From Cellulophaga omnivescoria (GTDB lineage Bacteria > Bacteroidota > Bacteroidia > Flavobacteriales > Flavobacteriaceae): DNA of 64,000 bases. The position numbers and the translations under genes were made by a program. The notes below the pieces were generated by a model. It saw only the letters and a program-made list of their open reading frames with translations, was not told the origin of the DNA and ran no database searches. The stretch spans positions 238,974 through 302,973 of the forward strand of contig NZ_MDDP01000004.1 of the NCBI RefSeq assembly GCF_001999725.1. The letters run 5' to 3'. This document shows positions 31,268 through 40,239 of the stretch, in pieces (the first letter of the stretch is position 1; each line of letters begins with the position of its first letter).

Positions 31268-32125
31268 ATGAAAAAACAATTGCTTATTGCCTCATTATTT
31301 TTAGTATCTCTTGGTGCTATGGCACAAAAAATAAAAGAAAAAAAAGGGGAGATATTTTTAGATAAAGTAAAAATTGCAAACATAGAAAAGGTAAAAACAG
31401 AAAAGCCTAAATACTACCAAATATCAGACGTAGATGGTAATCCGCTTTTTAAAGTAAAAACTTTTGTTTACAAGTCTATCTTATTTCATGATGATGAAAC
31501 TATAGACTACCACGTGGTTACAGGAGACAAAATACAAGACACACTTGCTATAGTAGAAAAAGGCTTTTACATTACGCAAAAAAGAATTGTAAAGTACTTG
31601 GTAGAAGTTGGTTTTTTAAATAGTAACGGCTATAATGAAGCTAATATTCCCTATTTAATAGCTAAATCTATCAAAATTCCAACAAAATTGGTAGAACTAC
31701 AAAACAACGAAAAAGAACTTAAAAAACACATTGGCTATAAAGTAGAAAGAGACTTTGAAAATCGTGATATTTTTATAAAAACCTATGCTCCTAAACAAAC
31801 AACTAGTATTAAAAGTACTATGATGGTTACTGCTACTGAGTTAGAAATTTACCAAAATACTGCTACAGAAGAAAACCCAGATAGTGAGCCATTATTAATT
31901 GGTTACGGTGTGTATGAGTTTAAAACTTTTGCAAATAATACTACGTATAAAAAAACGTACTTATTAAATTCTAAAAGAGTGCCTTTGGCATCATACGTAA
32001 CCTATAATTACAAAACATACGTTCCTTTTAGAAAAGAAGAAAGCGACAAACTAGACAAGTTAAAAACCAAAGAAGAAGTTTTAAAAGCTATGGCTATAAA
32101 CCATATTTTAAGAGAAAAACTATAA
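31268..32125 (+). CDS. Exported hypothetical protein
   Basis: 285 residues with a clear signal peptide (MKKQLLIASLFLVSLGAMAQ). The mature part is charged, Lys/Glu rich, and contains repeated beta-type strands (YYQISDVDGNPLFKVKTF, EPLLIGYGVYEFKTF) but no domain I can name. No lipobox or T9SS tail. It lies 43 bases before an outer-membrane barrel gene on the same strand and probably shares its message. A periplasmic accessory role for the barrel is plausible but unsupported beyond position. Confidence 0.8.
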   Translation: MKKQLLIASLFLVSLGAMAQKIKEKKGEIFLDKVKIANIEKVKTEKPKYYQISDVDGNPLFKVKTFVYKSILFHDDETIDYHVVTGDKIQDTLAIVEKGFYITQKRIVKYLVEVGFLNSNGYNEANIPYLIAKSIKIPTKLVELQNNEKELKKHIGYKVERDFENRDIFIKTYAPKQTTSIKSTMMVTATELEIYQNTATEENPDSEPLLIGYGVYEFKTFANNTTYKKTYLLNSKRVPLASYVTYNYKTYVPFRKEESDKLDKLKTKEEVLKAMAINHILREKL

Positions 32126-32168
32126 TTCTTGTTTTTACTACTACTATAAACACCAACCAACTTTTTTC

Positions 32169-34541
32169 TTGAAAAACCTATTACTTTCACTTTTTATACT
32201 ACTACCTACACTTGCCATATCGCAAAGTGTAGATTTAGAAACTTTTGGAAAATCTTCGCCTTTTAAAGTAGGCGGAGGTATTTCCGCTAGTTCTGTATTT
32301 TACAGTAGCAACCAAAGAAACAACAGAGAACCTTTTACGTATTACGCACAAGGTAATTTAAATTTTAGTTATTATAATTTTTCTATTCCTGTTAGCTACA
32401 ACTACTCTAACCAAGGGGAACAGCTAGGCTATCAATTGCCTTTTAATTTTAACAGGTTAAGCTTACACCCTAAATACAAGTGGATTACTGCGCATATTGG
32501 AGATGTAAATATGACATTTTCTCCTTACACCTTAAGCGGACACCAATTTACTGGTGGTGGTGTAGAACTAACACCTAGTAAAGGTTTTACATTTAGTGCT
32601 ATGTATGGTAGACTTTTAAAGGCTACAGAACCTGTAGAAGATGAGCGTGCCGTAGTTGCCTACCAAAGAATGGGTTATGGTTTTAAAACGGTGTTTGAGC
32701 AAGATAAATACAGTGTGGGTGTGTCTACGTTTTATGCATCGGACAGGGAGAATTCTATTGATATTAACCCAGATGTAGAAGGTGTGTTACCTAAAGAAAA
32801 CCTTGTTCTTGGTTTTGAAGGTAGTGTAAACCTATCTAAAAACTTAGAGTTGCGTGCAGAATATGCTACAACTGCCATAACGCAAGACACTAGAGCGCAA
32901 GAGACCTCTAGTGGTAAAAAAGGACTGTTAGGAAGCTTTTTTAAAAACCGAGCTTCTACAGAATATTACAATGCGTATAAATTAGGTGTAAACTACTCAT
33001 TTTACCAAGCAAATCTTGGTGTTAATTATGAGCGTGTAGATCCTGGTTATGAGACTTTAGGTGCTTATTTTTTTAACAACGATTTTGAGAATATTACTCT
33101 AAACTTATCTAGACCACTATTTAACAATAAAGTAAATTTAAGCTTTAATGTTGGTTTTCAGAGAGATGATCTAGACGACCAAAAAGCAAACCCTACAAGC
33201 AGATTTGTTGGTGCTGCAAATGCAACGTATACTGCATCAGAGCGTTTAACATTTACTGGCTCCTACTCTAACTTTAGTACTTACACCAACGTTAGAACCA
33301 ATCAGTTTGATGATATTAATGATGATAATTTACTAGACAACGCTACAGACTCTTTAAATTACAAGCAGATATCGCAAAATGCAAATTTAAATATCAACTA
33401 TATTTTATCGAGCTCTAAAACCAAAAAAGAGAATGTAAATTTAAATTACAATGTTAGTGATATTGCCAATGAACAAGGGGGAATTGTTAGAATTGGTGAT
33501 GCGTCTACTTTTCATAACATAGCTACCTCCTACACTATTGGTTTTACAGAATTAAACCTAAATATAACACCATCATTAAATGGTACATACAATACTATTG
33601 GTCGTGAAGATGCTACAACTTGGGGTCCTACCTTAAGCGTTAAAAAAGGCTTTTTTGACAACAAATTAAAATCGGTTTTAGCATCATCTTACAACAAAAC
33701 CCAAAATACAGGTGGTACCACAAACATTACCAACCTTAGAGGTGGTGTGTCTTACGTGTTGCTAGAGAAACACAACCTAAGTTTAAATGCAATTCAGCTT
33801 TTTAGAACCACACCAACGGTTTCTGGCTTAAAAGAGTTTACGGCAACTTTCTCATACAACTATTCTTTTGACGTTAAAAAACCTAAAATTAAATGGGGTA
33901 AAAAAGACAAAAAACGTAAAACTAGAGATAGTATTATTACTATAAATTACAAAAAATACAAGTATGTAGATTATGCCAATAATATTACAGACACTATTTT
34001 ACAACTAACCAAAGATCCTAACTTTGGAAAAATACCAGACGATAAAAATCTTGAGTTAAGAGGCTTGGCAGATAATATGATAAAAGCTATTGGTAAAAAA
34101 GATGCTGTTTACAAAGAGCAAGCTATTATCTATTTAAAGTCTTTAGAAGATTTTAAAGGTTTTCAGGAAAAATACAACGACTTTGTACTACGTGCATATA
34201 ATAAACTAGTTAAAGATGCAGAAGATATAGACTATAAACTAGAAAAAGAGTTTATACGCTTAAATGCTGAGAATAACGACCCTAAAGTTAAAAAGACAGC
34301 AGCAAGTAAAGAAAAACTAAAGGTTGTTAATGAGCGTTTTGACAACCATAGAAATATGTTAGAAGGTATGCGTACTTGGGACATTATGGATGAAATTAAT
34401 AGTACACGTTTAACAGCCTTTAAAGACAAGCATATAAACAAGGTTTATTTAATGTACACCAATGGTAAAACCGAAGTAGACATTGTAAACTTTTTAGAGT
34501 ATTATTTAGCTGATTTATACCATAAGCAGATTAAGAAATAG
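32169..34541 (+). CDS. Outer-membrane beta-barrel protein with C-terminal helical tail (TTG start)
   Basis: 790 residues. The first codon is TTG at 32169; it is preferred because the residues right after it form a complete signal peptide (KNLLLSLFILLPTLAISQ) and no upstream in-frame ATG is available. Residues ~25-580 show many amphipathic strands with aromatic girdles (YYAQGNLNFSYYNFSIPVSY, LGANYERVDPGY type), as in a large outer-membrane barrel. Residues ~600-790 are helical, highly charged and probably periplasmic (KKTAASKEKLKVVNERFDNH). It is 6 bases ahead of the next small gene. Linked to the TANFOR operon, it could be an export or anchoring pore, but this is inference. Confidence 0.85.
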   Translation: MKNLLLSLFILLPTLAISQSVDLETFGKSSPFKVGGGISASSVFYSSNQRNNREPFTYYAQGNLNFSYYNFSIPVSYNYSNQGEQLGYQLPFNFNRLSLHPKYKWITAHIGDVNMTFSPYTLSGHQFTGGGVELTPSKGFTFSAMYGRLLKATEPVEDERAVVAYQRMGYGFKTVFEQDKYSVGVSTFYASDRENSIDINPDVEGVLPKENLVLGFEGSVNLSKNLELRAEYATTAITQDTRAQETSSGKKGLLGSFFKNRASTEYYNAYKLGVNYSFYQANLGVNYERVDPGYETLGAYFFNNDFENITLNLSRPLFNNKVNLSFNVGFQRDDLDDQKANPTSRFVGAANATYTASERLTFTGSYSNFSTYTNVRTNQFDDINDDNLLDNATDSLNYKQISQNANLNINYILSSSKTKKENVNLNYNVSDIANEQGGIVRIGDASTFHNIATSYTIGFTELNLNITPSLNGTYNTIGREDATTWGPTLSVKKGFFDNKLKSVLASSYNKTQNTGGTTNITNLRGGVSYVLLEKHNLSLNAIQLFRTTPTVSGLKEFTATFSYNYSFDVKKPKIKWGKKDKKRKTRDSIITINYKKYKYVDYANNITDTILQLTKDPNFGKIPDDKNLELRGLADNMIKAIGKKDAVYKEQAIIYLKSLEDFKGFQEKYNDFVLRAYNKLVKDAEDIDYKLEKEFIRLNAENNDPKVKKTAASKEKLKVVNERFDNHRNMLEGMRTWDIMDEINSTRLTAFKDKHINKVYLMYTNGKTEVDIVNFLEYYLADLYHKQIKK

Positions 34542-34547
34542 GTTATA

Positions 34548-34805
34548 ATGAAACTCTCAGATAAAACAGAAGAACTGCTTGTTAATTTGCTCGCACTTGC
34601 TACTACTGTATTTCTTTACTATATATACGATTATTGGACTCCTTTGGAAGAATTTCCTTCTAGTTGGCGAGCTGGTTTGTTAGAAGCAATATTAAAATAC
34701 CTACACAACAACAAATTTGGTGTATTTTTAGGTAAAGGAACTTTACTTATTTTAAGTGCTTATTACATCTATAAAATTATAAGAGACTTTAGTAAAAACA
34801 AGTAA
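34548..34805 (+). CDS. Small two-helix membrane protein
   Basis: 85 residues. Two hydrophobic stretches are visible: residues ~9-27 (LLVNLLALATTVFLYYIYDY) and ~58-76 (GVFLGKGTLLILSAYYIYKI), with a positively charged end. No known family. It starts 6 bases after the barrel gene and is probably the last gene of that operon; a REP-like repeat begins 17 bases after its stop. Confidence 0.75.
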   Translation: MKLSDKTEELLVNLLALATTVFLYYIYDYWTPLEEFPSSWRAGLLEAILKYLHNNKFGVFLGKGTLLILSAYYIYKIIRDFSKNK

Positions 34806-34822
34806 AATTTTTAGTTTGTTTA

Positions 34823-34855
34823 ACGGCACAAGCAAGATGCTTGCGCTAGCGGGGG
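34823..34855 (+). repeat. REP-like 33-base repeat, copy B
   Basis: Begins ACGGCACAAGC and ends CGCTAGCGGGGG on the plus strand. Its centre forms a six-pair hairpin CAAGCA-AGA-TGCTTG. Compared with copy A, the inner G-C pair is replaced by A-T, a compensatory change that supports a selected fold. It is inverted relative to copy C, the two bracketing the broken gene 34891-35312. Confidence 0.85.
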
Positions 34856-34890
34856 GGGTCTCCACCAATTAGACCTTTAGATTATTAATT

Positions 34891-35312
34891 ATGTTTATTC
34901 AATTAAAACCACAAGCTCCTTCTCAGCTTGGTAGAGAAACAGAGTACGACAAGTCGTTTACACCTTGGAAAGTATTAAAGTTACATATTGTTTTAGATTT
35001 ATGGTCAAATGACGATATTTTAAGAAATTCACCTTGTTATTTTATAACTAAAAGAGTTTATGATGCTCTTTTAAAGACAAATTTTACTGGATTTGAATTT
35101 GGAGAAAAAGTAAATGTTGAAGTTTCTGAGACTTTTAAAAATTTATACTCTGAAAAAAAACACCTGATTATTACTTAATTAGAATAACTGGAGAGGCGAA
35201 AAAAGATGATTTTGGAATAGAAACTCCAAATAAATTGATAATATCAGATAATGCTCTTTTGTTTTTAAAAGAATTTAATTTGGTAGATGCAAGAGTTATT
35301 TCTTTATCTTGA
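34891..35312 (+). pseudogene. Frameshifted immunity-like gene
   Basis: The frame from ATG 34891 stops at 35176-35178 after 95 codons. In the +2 frame (from 35160) the coding pattern continues without a break for 50 codons (PDYYLIRITGEAKKDDFG, then KLIISDNALLFLKEFNLVDA) to TGA 35310-35312. The break is at a run of eight A (35153-35160); one extra A would give a single protein of about 140 residues. Its style (FITKRVYDALLKTNF...) resembles small cytoplasmic proteins found beside polymorphic toxins, but no toxin is attached here. It is flanked by inverted REP-like repeats. A sequencing error or phase-variable slippage are alternatives to decay. Confidence 0.75.
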
Positions 35313-35340
35313 GAATAAACCTGTCTCGCTTTCGAGTCCT

Positions 35341-35373
35341 CCCCCGCTAGCGAAATCATCCTGCTCCTGCCGT
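35341..35373 (-). repeat. REP-like 33-base repeat, copy C
   Basis: On the minus strand it begins ACGGCAGGAGC and ends CGCTAGCGGGGG. The 12 terminal bases and the first six are identical to copies A and B; the middle is more diverged and folds less well. Outside the repeat, copies A and C also share TTACTC(C/T)TT immediately before ACGGCA, so the homologous block is at least 42 bases in those two. Confidence 0.82.
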
Positions 35374-35400
35374 AAAGAGTAATCAGAGTAACAAAAAATT

Positions 35401-35437
35401 AAAAAACCACCCAAACGGTACATTTAGGTGGCTTTTT
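35401..35437 (-). terminator. Terminator of the beta-helix/ricin protein gene
   Basis: Imperfect hairpin: 35407-35415 (CCACCCAAA) pairs with 35423-35431 (TTTAGGTGG). On the minus strand it is followed by a run of six T (35401-35406), 16 bases beyond the stop of the 912-residue gene. Confidence 0.8.
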
Positions 35438-35452
35438 ACTAATTTTTAAGTA

Positions 35453-38191
35453 TTACTGTTTATAAAATTGTTTGCTTTCTGTTCCTGGTATAGAAATAAT
35501 ATACATTCCAGATTTTAAATTGTCTAAAGAAATAACTGCTTCTGCTGCTGTTGCATTCATTTCTTTAACAACAACACCACTCATATTTCTAACAACTAGC
35601 TTATCTCCTACTTTTACTCCTGCTACCTTTATTAATTCACTTGCTGGGTTAGGATATACTGTTAAAACAGCTTCACTGCTTCTTAAACTAGCTGTTGTTG
35701 GTACTATTTTCCATTTTTGGTTGCCATTGTCCTTACCATAAAAATAAGTTATAGCATTTGTATTTAATGTCCCATTGTTACGGTCTAAACCTTGTGTTTG
35801 GCAATGGTTAGGTAATAAGCCGTATACATTTGCACCGTTTTCTACAACTTTCCATTGTTGGTGTTTTCCAGCTGCACTAGTATATGTTGCTACTTGTACT
35901 TTATTCTCACATTTGGCGTATGGTACTTCTAAAAATCTATTGTTTGCTTTATTTTTTATAGTGTATACGTTATCACCTAAATGCGTAAAAATCCATTTTT
36001 GATCATCAAAATTACCAGGATTTACCATTTTTGCATTAAATGTCTCTAAGGCTCTAGACAATAATCTTTGGTTAGAAGTTACAGACTCTATAGTATACAT
36101 TCCATTATCTATTAACTGAGAGGTTACTGGCGAACCTGCATCTGCTTTTCCTTTAAGCAATACAATTGCAGAATAAGGCGCTACTGTTACATTTCCTGTG
36201 TAATTTTTATGCTTAGCATCTACATAATCTGTAGATCCTAAACTTACAGATTTTGCTACACCTGTTGTATTTACTACAAATTTTATAAATGTACCTGGAT
36301 TTACTGTTGTTGCAAATTGTACAGGAGCACTCTTTCCTTTTTTCTCGTAATTAGGATATTTTGTTTTAAACTCATTTAACGTATACTCATTTGTCTGCCT
36401 AGCTAGCGTAATGCTCAGTTCTTCTTGTCCCTTGTATGGCATACAGTAATAATTACTATTTACATCTCCTAAAAAGGTATTAAAACCAGCATCTGTAATT
36501 TGGTTGGTATACCTTGCAGAAAACTGGTTTGGTTTTTTACAAAACAAAATATTATTAGTTATAGTGTTATTGGTGGATTTTGCTACACTACCACCAGCGC
36601 CAAAACTATTGCTATAAGTAGATAGTACTAACCCATTGTCACAATTATAAACCGTATTATCTTTAATTTTATTTTTACTAGACAAGTTTGCCATTAAACC
36701 CCAACCTACTATATTGTATACGGTATTCTCATAAATTAATTGGTTTTGGGAGTCGTTATCTATATAAATACCAGCTGTTTTAAAGCCTCTACCACTTGGC
36801 ACACCTCTAATTGCGCCAGGAGAATCGTGTACAATATTGTTATAAATGCTGTTATTTCCGTTTTTATTACCAACAGAATATATACCACCACCATCATCTT
36901 TAGTATAACAATAATTACTAATGTTGTTATACCTAATTTTTAAATTACCACCACCAAAATTTAATGCATGATATCCTATGTCTTTAATTGTGTTTTTTTC
37001 TATAATGTTAGTAGATGATCCAGACTTACTAATAAACCTTACTCCTGTATAACCAATAAAACCTGGTGCACCCATACCAGTACGCATACCAATATTTTTA
37101 ACTGTATTATTGCTAAAGGTTAATCCATTTATACCCTCCCAACGTATTGCTACGTTATTACTTTCTTCAAAAACAGTATTTGTTACTTTAATATTGCTTA
37201 AGGTAAAACCTAAAGACAAGTAGTTATTACCATTGTAAAAATTACAGTTTGCAATAGTTAAGTTAGATGCACCGCTAATAGACAAAGTCTGACTTAAACC
37301 TCCTTCTACTCTTAAATTCTGAATTTTAATATAATTGGTATTATTTAAAGCCAGAGCCTCTTCTCCTGATGGTATTTCTACATTTATATTATTTGGATTA
37401 GTATTGCTATACAAATACAATACACCTGCATTGGTATCGTGTGCCCATTCTCCGTTTTTGTCTAATGTGTTAACGTGATTCTGAAAAAAATATCCAAAAT
37501 TGTTTTCCAAATTGTTTTCAAAACCTGCACTAGGGTCAGCTAAACTAAAATTTACCGTTGTACCTCCGTGAGATGTAACTGTTTCTACCTTTACATTATC
37601 ATCTGTAGTTCTAATAGCAATTTCACCACCCTTAAACCTGTTTGATGCATATGGTAAACTAGACTCTTCTGAAATAGATTTATTATTTCCTGCGTGAGAT
37701 TTTATTGTTCTGTAACCGCCATTTGCAGCACTAACATTTGGCTCCCTACCTATTTGCTGTGCTTGATTGTTTAAAAACAAAGACGGAATTCTACCGTTAT
37801 TTACCTTACCCAAGTTTGTTTTCCAAATATTACCACTATGGCGTGTCCAGTTATTCATTTTTTTAGCCGCTCTAAGTACTGGCTTGTTCCCAGAACCATA
37901 CGCTTGTAAGACAATAGCTTTACTAGATGACCCTTTTTTGCCTTTTAAATCTAATGAGCCATAAAAGACGTCTCCTCTATTAAAGTTAATAACATCACCT
38001 GCTTTAATGTTGTTTTTTTGGCTATTAACCTTATTTATTGTTTTCCACGGAGTAGCCGCAGATGTTCCGTTGTTAGCATCGTTACCAGAGGTGCTAACGT
38101 AATAGTTTTTTTGTGCAACTACAGATACTGCACTTAAGAATAGAAAAGCACAGAACAAATATGCTTTTATTTTATGTTTATTTATTATCAT
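35453..38191 (-). CDS. T9SS-exported right-handed beta-helix protein with ricin-type lectin domain
   Basis: 912 residues with a signal peptide (FCAFLFLSAVSVVAQ). Residues ~27-120 hold the opening motif of extracellular beta-helix enzymes (YVSTSGNDANNGTSAATPW). A long parallel beta-helix follows (~270-560; NTIKDIGYHALNFGGGN, NNIVHDSPGAIRG), the fold of many polysaccharide lyases and hydrolases. Residues ~700-835 are a ricin-B-like lectin (YTIESVTSNQRL, KHQQWKVVENG, NGNQKWKIVP). The last ~70 are a T9SS sorting domain (VYPNPASELIKV ... SGMYIISIPG). It is the last of three same-strand secreted proteins and probably acts on a marine polysaccharide; the substrate cannot be read from the sequence. 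Confidence 0.9.
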   Translation of the reverse strand: MIINKHKIKAYLFCAFLFLSAVSVVAQKNYYVSTSGNDANNGTSAATPWKTINKVNSQKNNIKAGDVINFNRGDVFYGSLDLKGKKGSSSKAIVLQAYGSGNKPVLRAAKKMNNWTRHSGNIWKTNLGKVNNGRIPSLFLNNQAQQIGREPNVSAANGGYRTIKSHAGNNKSISEESSLPYASNRFKGGEIAIRTTDDNVKVETVTSHGGTTVNFSLADPSAGFENNLENNFGYFFQNHVNTLDKNGEWAHDTNAGVLYLYSNTNPNNINVEIPSGEEALALNNTNYIKIQNLRVEGGLSQTLSISGASNLTIANCNFYNGNNYLSLGFTLSNIKVTNTVFEESNNVAIRWEGINGLTFSNNTVKNIGMRTGMGAPGFIGYTGVRFISKSGSSTNIIEKNTIKDIGYHALNFGGGNLKIRYNNISNYCYTKDDGGGIYSVGNKNGNNSIYNNIVHDSPGAIRGVPSGRGFKTAGIYIDNDSQNQLIYENTVYNIVGWGLMANLSSKNKIKDNTVYNCDNGLVLSTYSNSFGAGGSVAKSTNNTITNNILFCKKPNQFSARYTNQITDAGFNTFLGDVNSNYYCMPYKGQEELSITLARQTNEYTLNEFKTKYPNYEKKGKSAPVQFATTVNPGTFIKFVVNTTGVAKSVSLGSTDYVDAKHKNYTGNVTVAPYSAIVLLKGKADAGSPVTSQLIDNGMYTIESVTSNQRLLSRALETFNAKMVNPGNFDDQKWIFTHLGDNVYTIKNKANNRFLEVPYAKCENKVQVATYTSAAGKHQQWKVVENGANVYGLLPNHCQTQGLDRNNGTLNTNAITYFYGKDNGNQKWKIVPTTASLRSSEAVLTVYPNPASELIKVAGVKVGDKLVVRNMSGVVVKEMNATAAEAVISLDNLKSGMYIISIPGTESKQFYKQ

Positions 38192-38206
38192 AGTAATTGT
38201 ATTTAT

Positions 38207-38240
38207 AAAGCAGCTTAACTCTAATAGCTAAGCGGCTTTT
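38207..38240 (-). terminator. Terminator of the pectate-lyase-like gene
   Basis: Hairpin with arms 38207-38217 and 38229-38239 (10 of 11 pairs; AAAGCAGCTTA against TAAGCGGCTTT). It lies 6 bases past the stop of the 645-residue minus-strand gene; the T stretch after it is short, so termination may be partial. Confidence 0.65.
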
Positions 38241-38245
38241 AGTTA

Positions 38246-40183
38246 TTATTTTTTTATAAACTGAACACCTTTTTCTCCTTCTATACCAATAATATATTTA
38301 CCGGCTTTTAAGCCCGAAGTAATTAAGGTTTCTGAAGTATATTTGGCTACTTTTTTAAGCAACACATTTCCTAAAAAATCATATAAAACAATATGCTTAC
38401 CAACGGTAAGTCCAGATACTGTAATATACTCTTGTGCAGGATTAGGATATACTATTACTGTAGTTGTGGCTTCTACTGTTTTTGAACTTAAAATACTGTT
38501 AGTTGCTGCATTGTTACAATTAATTTTTAACTCTAATTTTGGTGGTTTTATTCCTTCTTTAGACCAAAATGATACATCGTTACCACTTGCTTGTTTTACT
38601 ACCAGTGTAATTGTTTCTCCTGGTTGTACACCTGTTAAGTCCCAATTGTAAGTTTCTCCTTTTTTATAAGTAGTTGTTAATGTACCTAATGTAGAACCTG
38701 GTAAAGGTTTGTTTGTAGCAGATAAATTATCTTCTGTCCAACTATTAGATTTCCCTTTTAAAACATCTATACGTCCGTTACCATTATCAGTAGATACCGT
38801 TAGTTGTAACTTTGCACTAGTAATAGCCGCCGCATTAGCAGGTATTTTAAACTGCAAGTAACTAACCCGCTTAGTGCCCTCTACTCTTAGCTCACTTGTA
38901 TTATATTTAGATGCTTGTTGTAAATATGCATCTTCTAAAACAGAAACTGTTACCTCTCTATTGCAAGCATTAGAACCTCCTGAATTTTCACTCAAAATTA
39001 TAGGATACAATGTGCCTCCTTTAGGTGTTAAACTCGCAGATAATGCAGGGAAATTAGTAGCAGGGTTTGCTGGTTTTACTTCCTTAGGCCCTTTATAAAG
39101 TAAATTAGGATTAGACCAAGGCCTAGCATTATTGTGGTTTTGTTCTAAACAATTGTTCTTAAAAATAAAATTTGGTTTTTCTGAGTTTGTATGCTGACTA
39201 GACCAAGGTCCCATAATTGCATAATAATTAGGCTCTTTGCTGTTATTATAAGCTGCATTAGGAGTATCTGCCTTTGAGTTAGGCATATCAAAAGGCAATG
39301 TAATTCTGTTGTTTTCTATTAAATTATTCCCTTTATCTCCACTATGGAAACTCACCTCTTGTCTAAAATCATTATCATAAACCACATTGTACTCTACATT
39401 ACCGCCTTGTAAAGAAATATGCCTTAAATGTGTAACCTCACAACCTGTTATTAAATTATACGCTCCTTGTATAAAAAAATAACCTTGTGCACCACCAGCT
39501 TTCTTATGTGCTCCATCTACCTTTAAATCTCTTAAAGTAATATGGTTAGATGGTACTCTTACAGGATCTCTAGCCGAGTTTAGTATGGTTACTTTATCTA
39601 ACCAACAATCTTCAGATCTGTTAAACTTTACAGAAATATTATCATTATTTTTTAGCTCATCATTAGCATCTAAACTATAATTCCAGTTGTACTTAGGTTT
39701 TCCCCAACTACCTTCTATAGTTAAAGTGTAAATACCACTTTTACGTACTTTGTAAAAACTAAATGCATCACCATTATTCATTTTTATAATACACTTTACA
39801 TTACCTCTGCTTTCTCCTATTAAAGAGACATTAGATTTCATTACAATACGCTTATTAATAGTATAAGTGCCATTTTTTAGTAACACTGCTACTAACCCAC
39901 TTTGTTTAGATGCATCATTTATAGCACTATTAATAGCGTCACTATTTGCACCATTTGTAAGTGTTTTTACAACTTTTACATCTTTTAAAAACGGAATACC
40001 ACCTCTAACACCGGCTTTTTGCCATTCTTTCATTTGCGGATATCTACTGTCATACTTACTATTATTAAAACGTACACCTGGATCACCTACTTTTAATTGT
40101 GCTGTTACCTTAAACCCAAAACATAATAGGCAGACTAAACAGTAAACAAATGCTTTTTTTTGTTTATATAGATAAAGTTTCAT
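38246..40183 (-). CDS. T9SS-exported pectate-lyase-like beta-helix protein with CBM96/DNRLRE domain
   Basis: 645 residues. A signal peptide (VYCLVCLLCFGFKVTAQ) precedes a beta-helix catalytic-type domain (~30-390) with the opening GDPGVRFNNSKYDSRYPQM and coil signatures (NNLIENNRITLPF, FIQGAYNLITGCEVTHL). Residues ~415-560 form a DNRLRE/CBM96-like carbohydrate-binding domain (LEDAYLQ, RVSYLQFKIP, WTEDNLSATNKP, GNDVSFWSKEG). The C-terminal ~70 residues are a T9SS sorting domain (VIVYPNPAQEYITV). CBM96 members are known mostly from alginate-acting enzymes, so an algal polysaccharide is a reasonable target, but the catalytic family is not certain. The same CBM appears in the gene upstream. Confidence 0.88.
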   Translation of the reverse strand: MKLYLYKQKKAFVYCLVCLLCFGFKVTAQLKVGDPGVRFNNSKYDSRYPQMKEWQKAGVRGGIPFLKDVKVVKTLTNGANSDAINSAINDASKQSGLVAVLLKNGTYTINKRIVMKSNVSLIGESRGNVKCIIKMNNGDAFSFYKVRKSGIYTLTIEGSWGKPKYNWNYSLDANDELKNNDNISVKFNRSEDCWLDKVTILNSARDPVRVPSNHITLRDLKVDGAHKKAGGAQGYFFIQGAYNLITGCEVTHLRHISLQGGNVEYNVVYDNDFRQEVSFHSGDKGNNLIENNRITLPFDMPNSKADTPNAAYNNSKEPNYYAIMGPWSSQHTNSEKPNFIFKNNCLEQNHNNARPWSNPNLLYKGPKEVKPANPATNFPALSASLTPKGGTLYPIILSENSGGSNACNREVTVSVLEDAYLQQASKYNTSELRVEGTKRVSYLQFKIPANAAAITSAKLQLTVSTDNGNGRIDVLKGKSNSWTEDNLSATNKPLPGSTLGTLTTTYKKGETYNWDLTGVQPGETITLVVKQASGNDVSFWSKEGIKPPKLELKINCNNAATNSILSSKTVEATTTVIVYPNPAQEYITVSGLTVGKHIVLYDFLGNVLLKKVAKYTSETLITSGLKAGKYIIGIEGEKGVQFIKK

Positions 40184-40194
40184 ATCATTTAACT

Positions 40195-40229
40195 AAAAAA
40201 GCTACTTAGAAAATTAATCTCTAAGTAGC
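40195..40229 (-). terminator. Terminator of the DUF5060 glycoside hydrolase gene
   Basis: Perfect 9-bp hairpin (GCTACTTAG 40201-40209 with CTAAGTAGC 40221-40229) followed on the minus strand by six T (40195-40200). It starts 11 bases beyond the stop of the 1200-residue gene, a textbook intrinsic terminator. Confidence 0.9.
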
Positions 40230-40239
40230 CTTATGGTTA

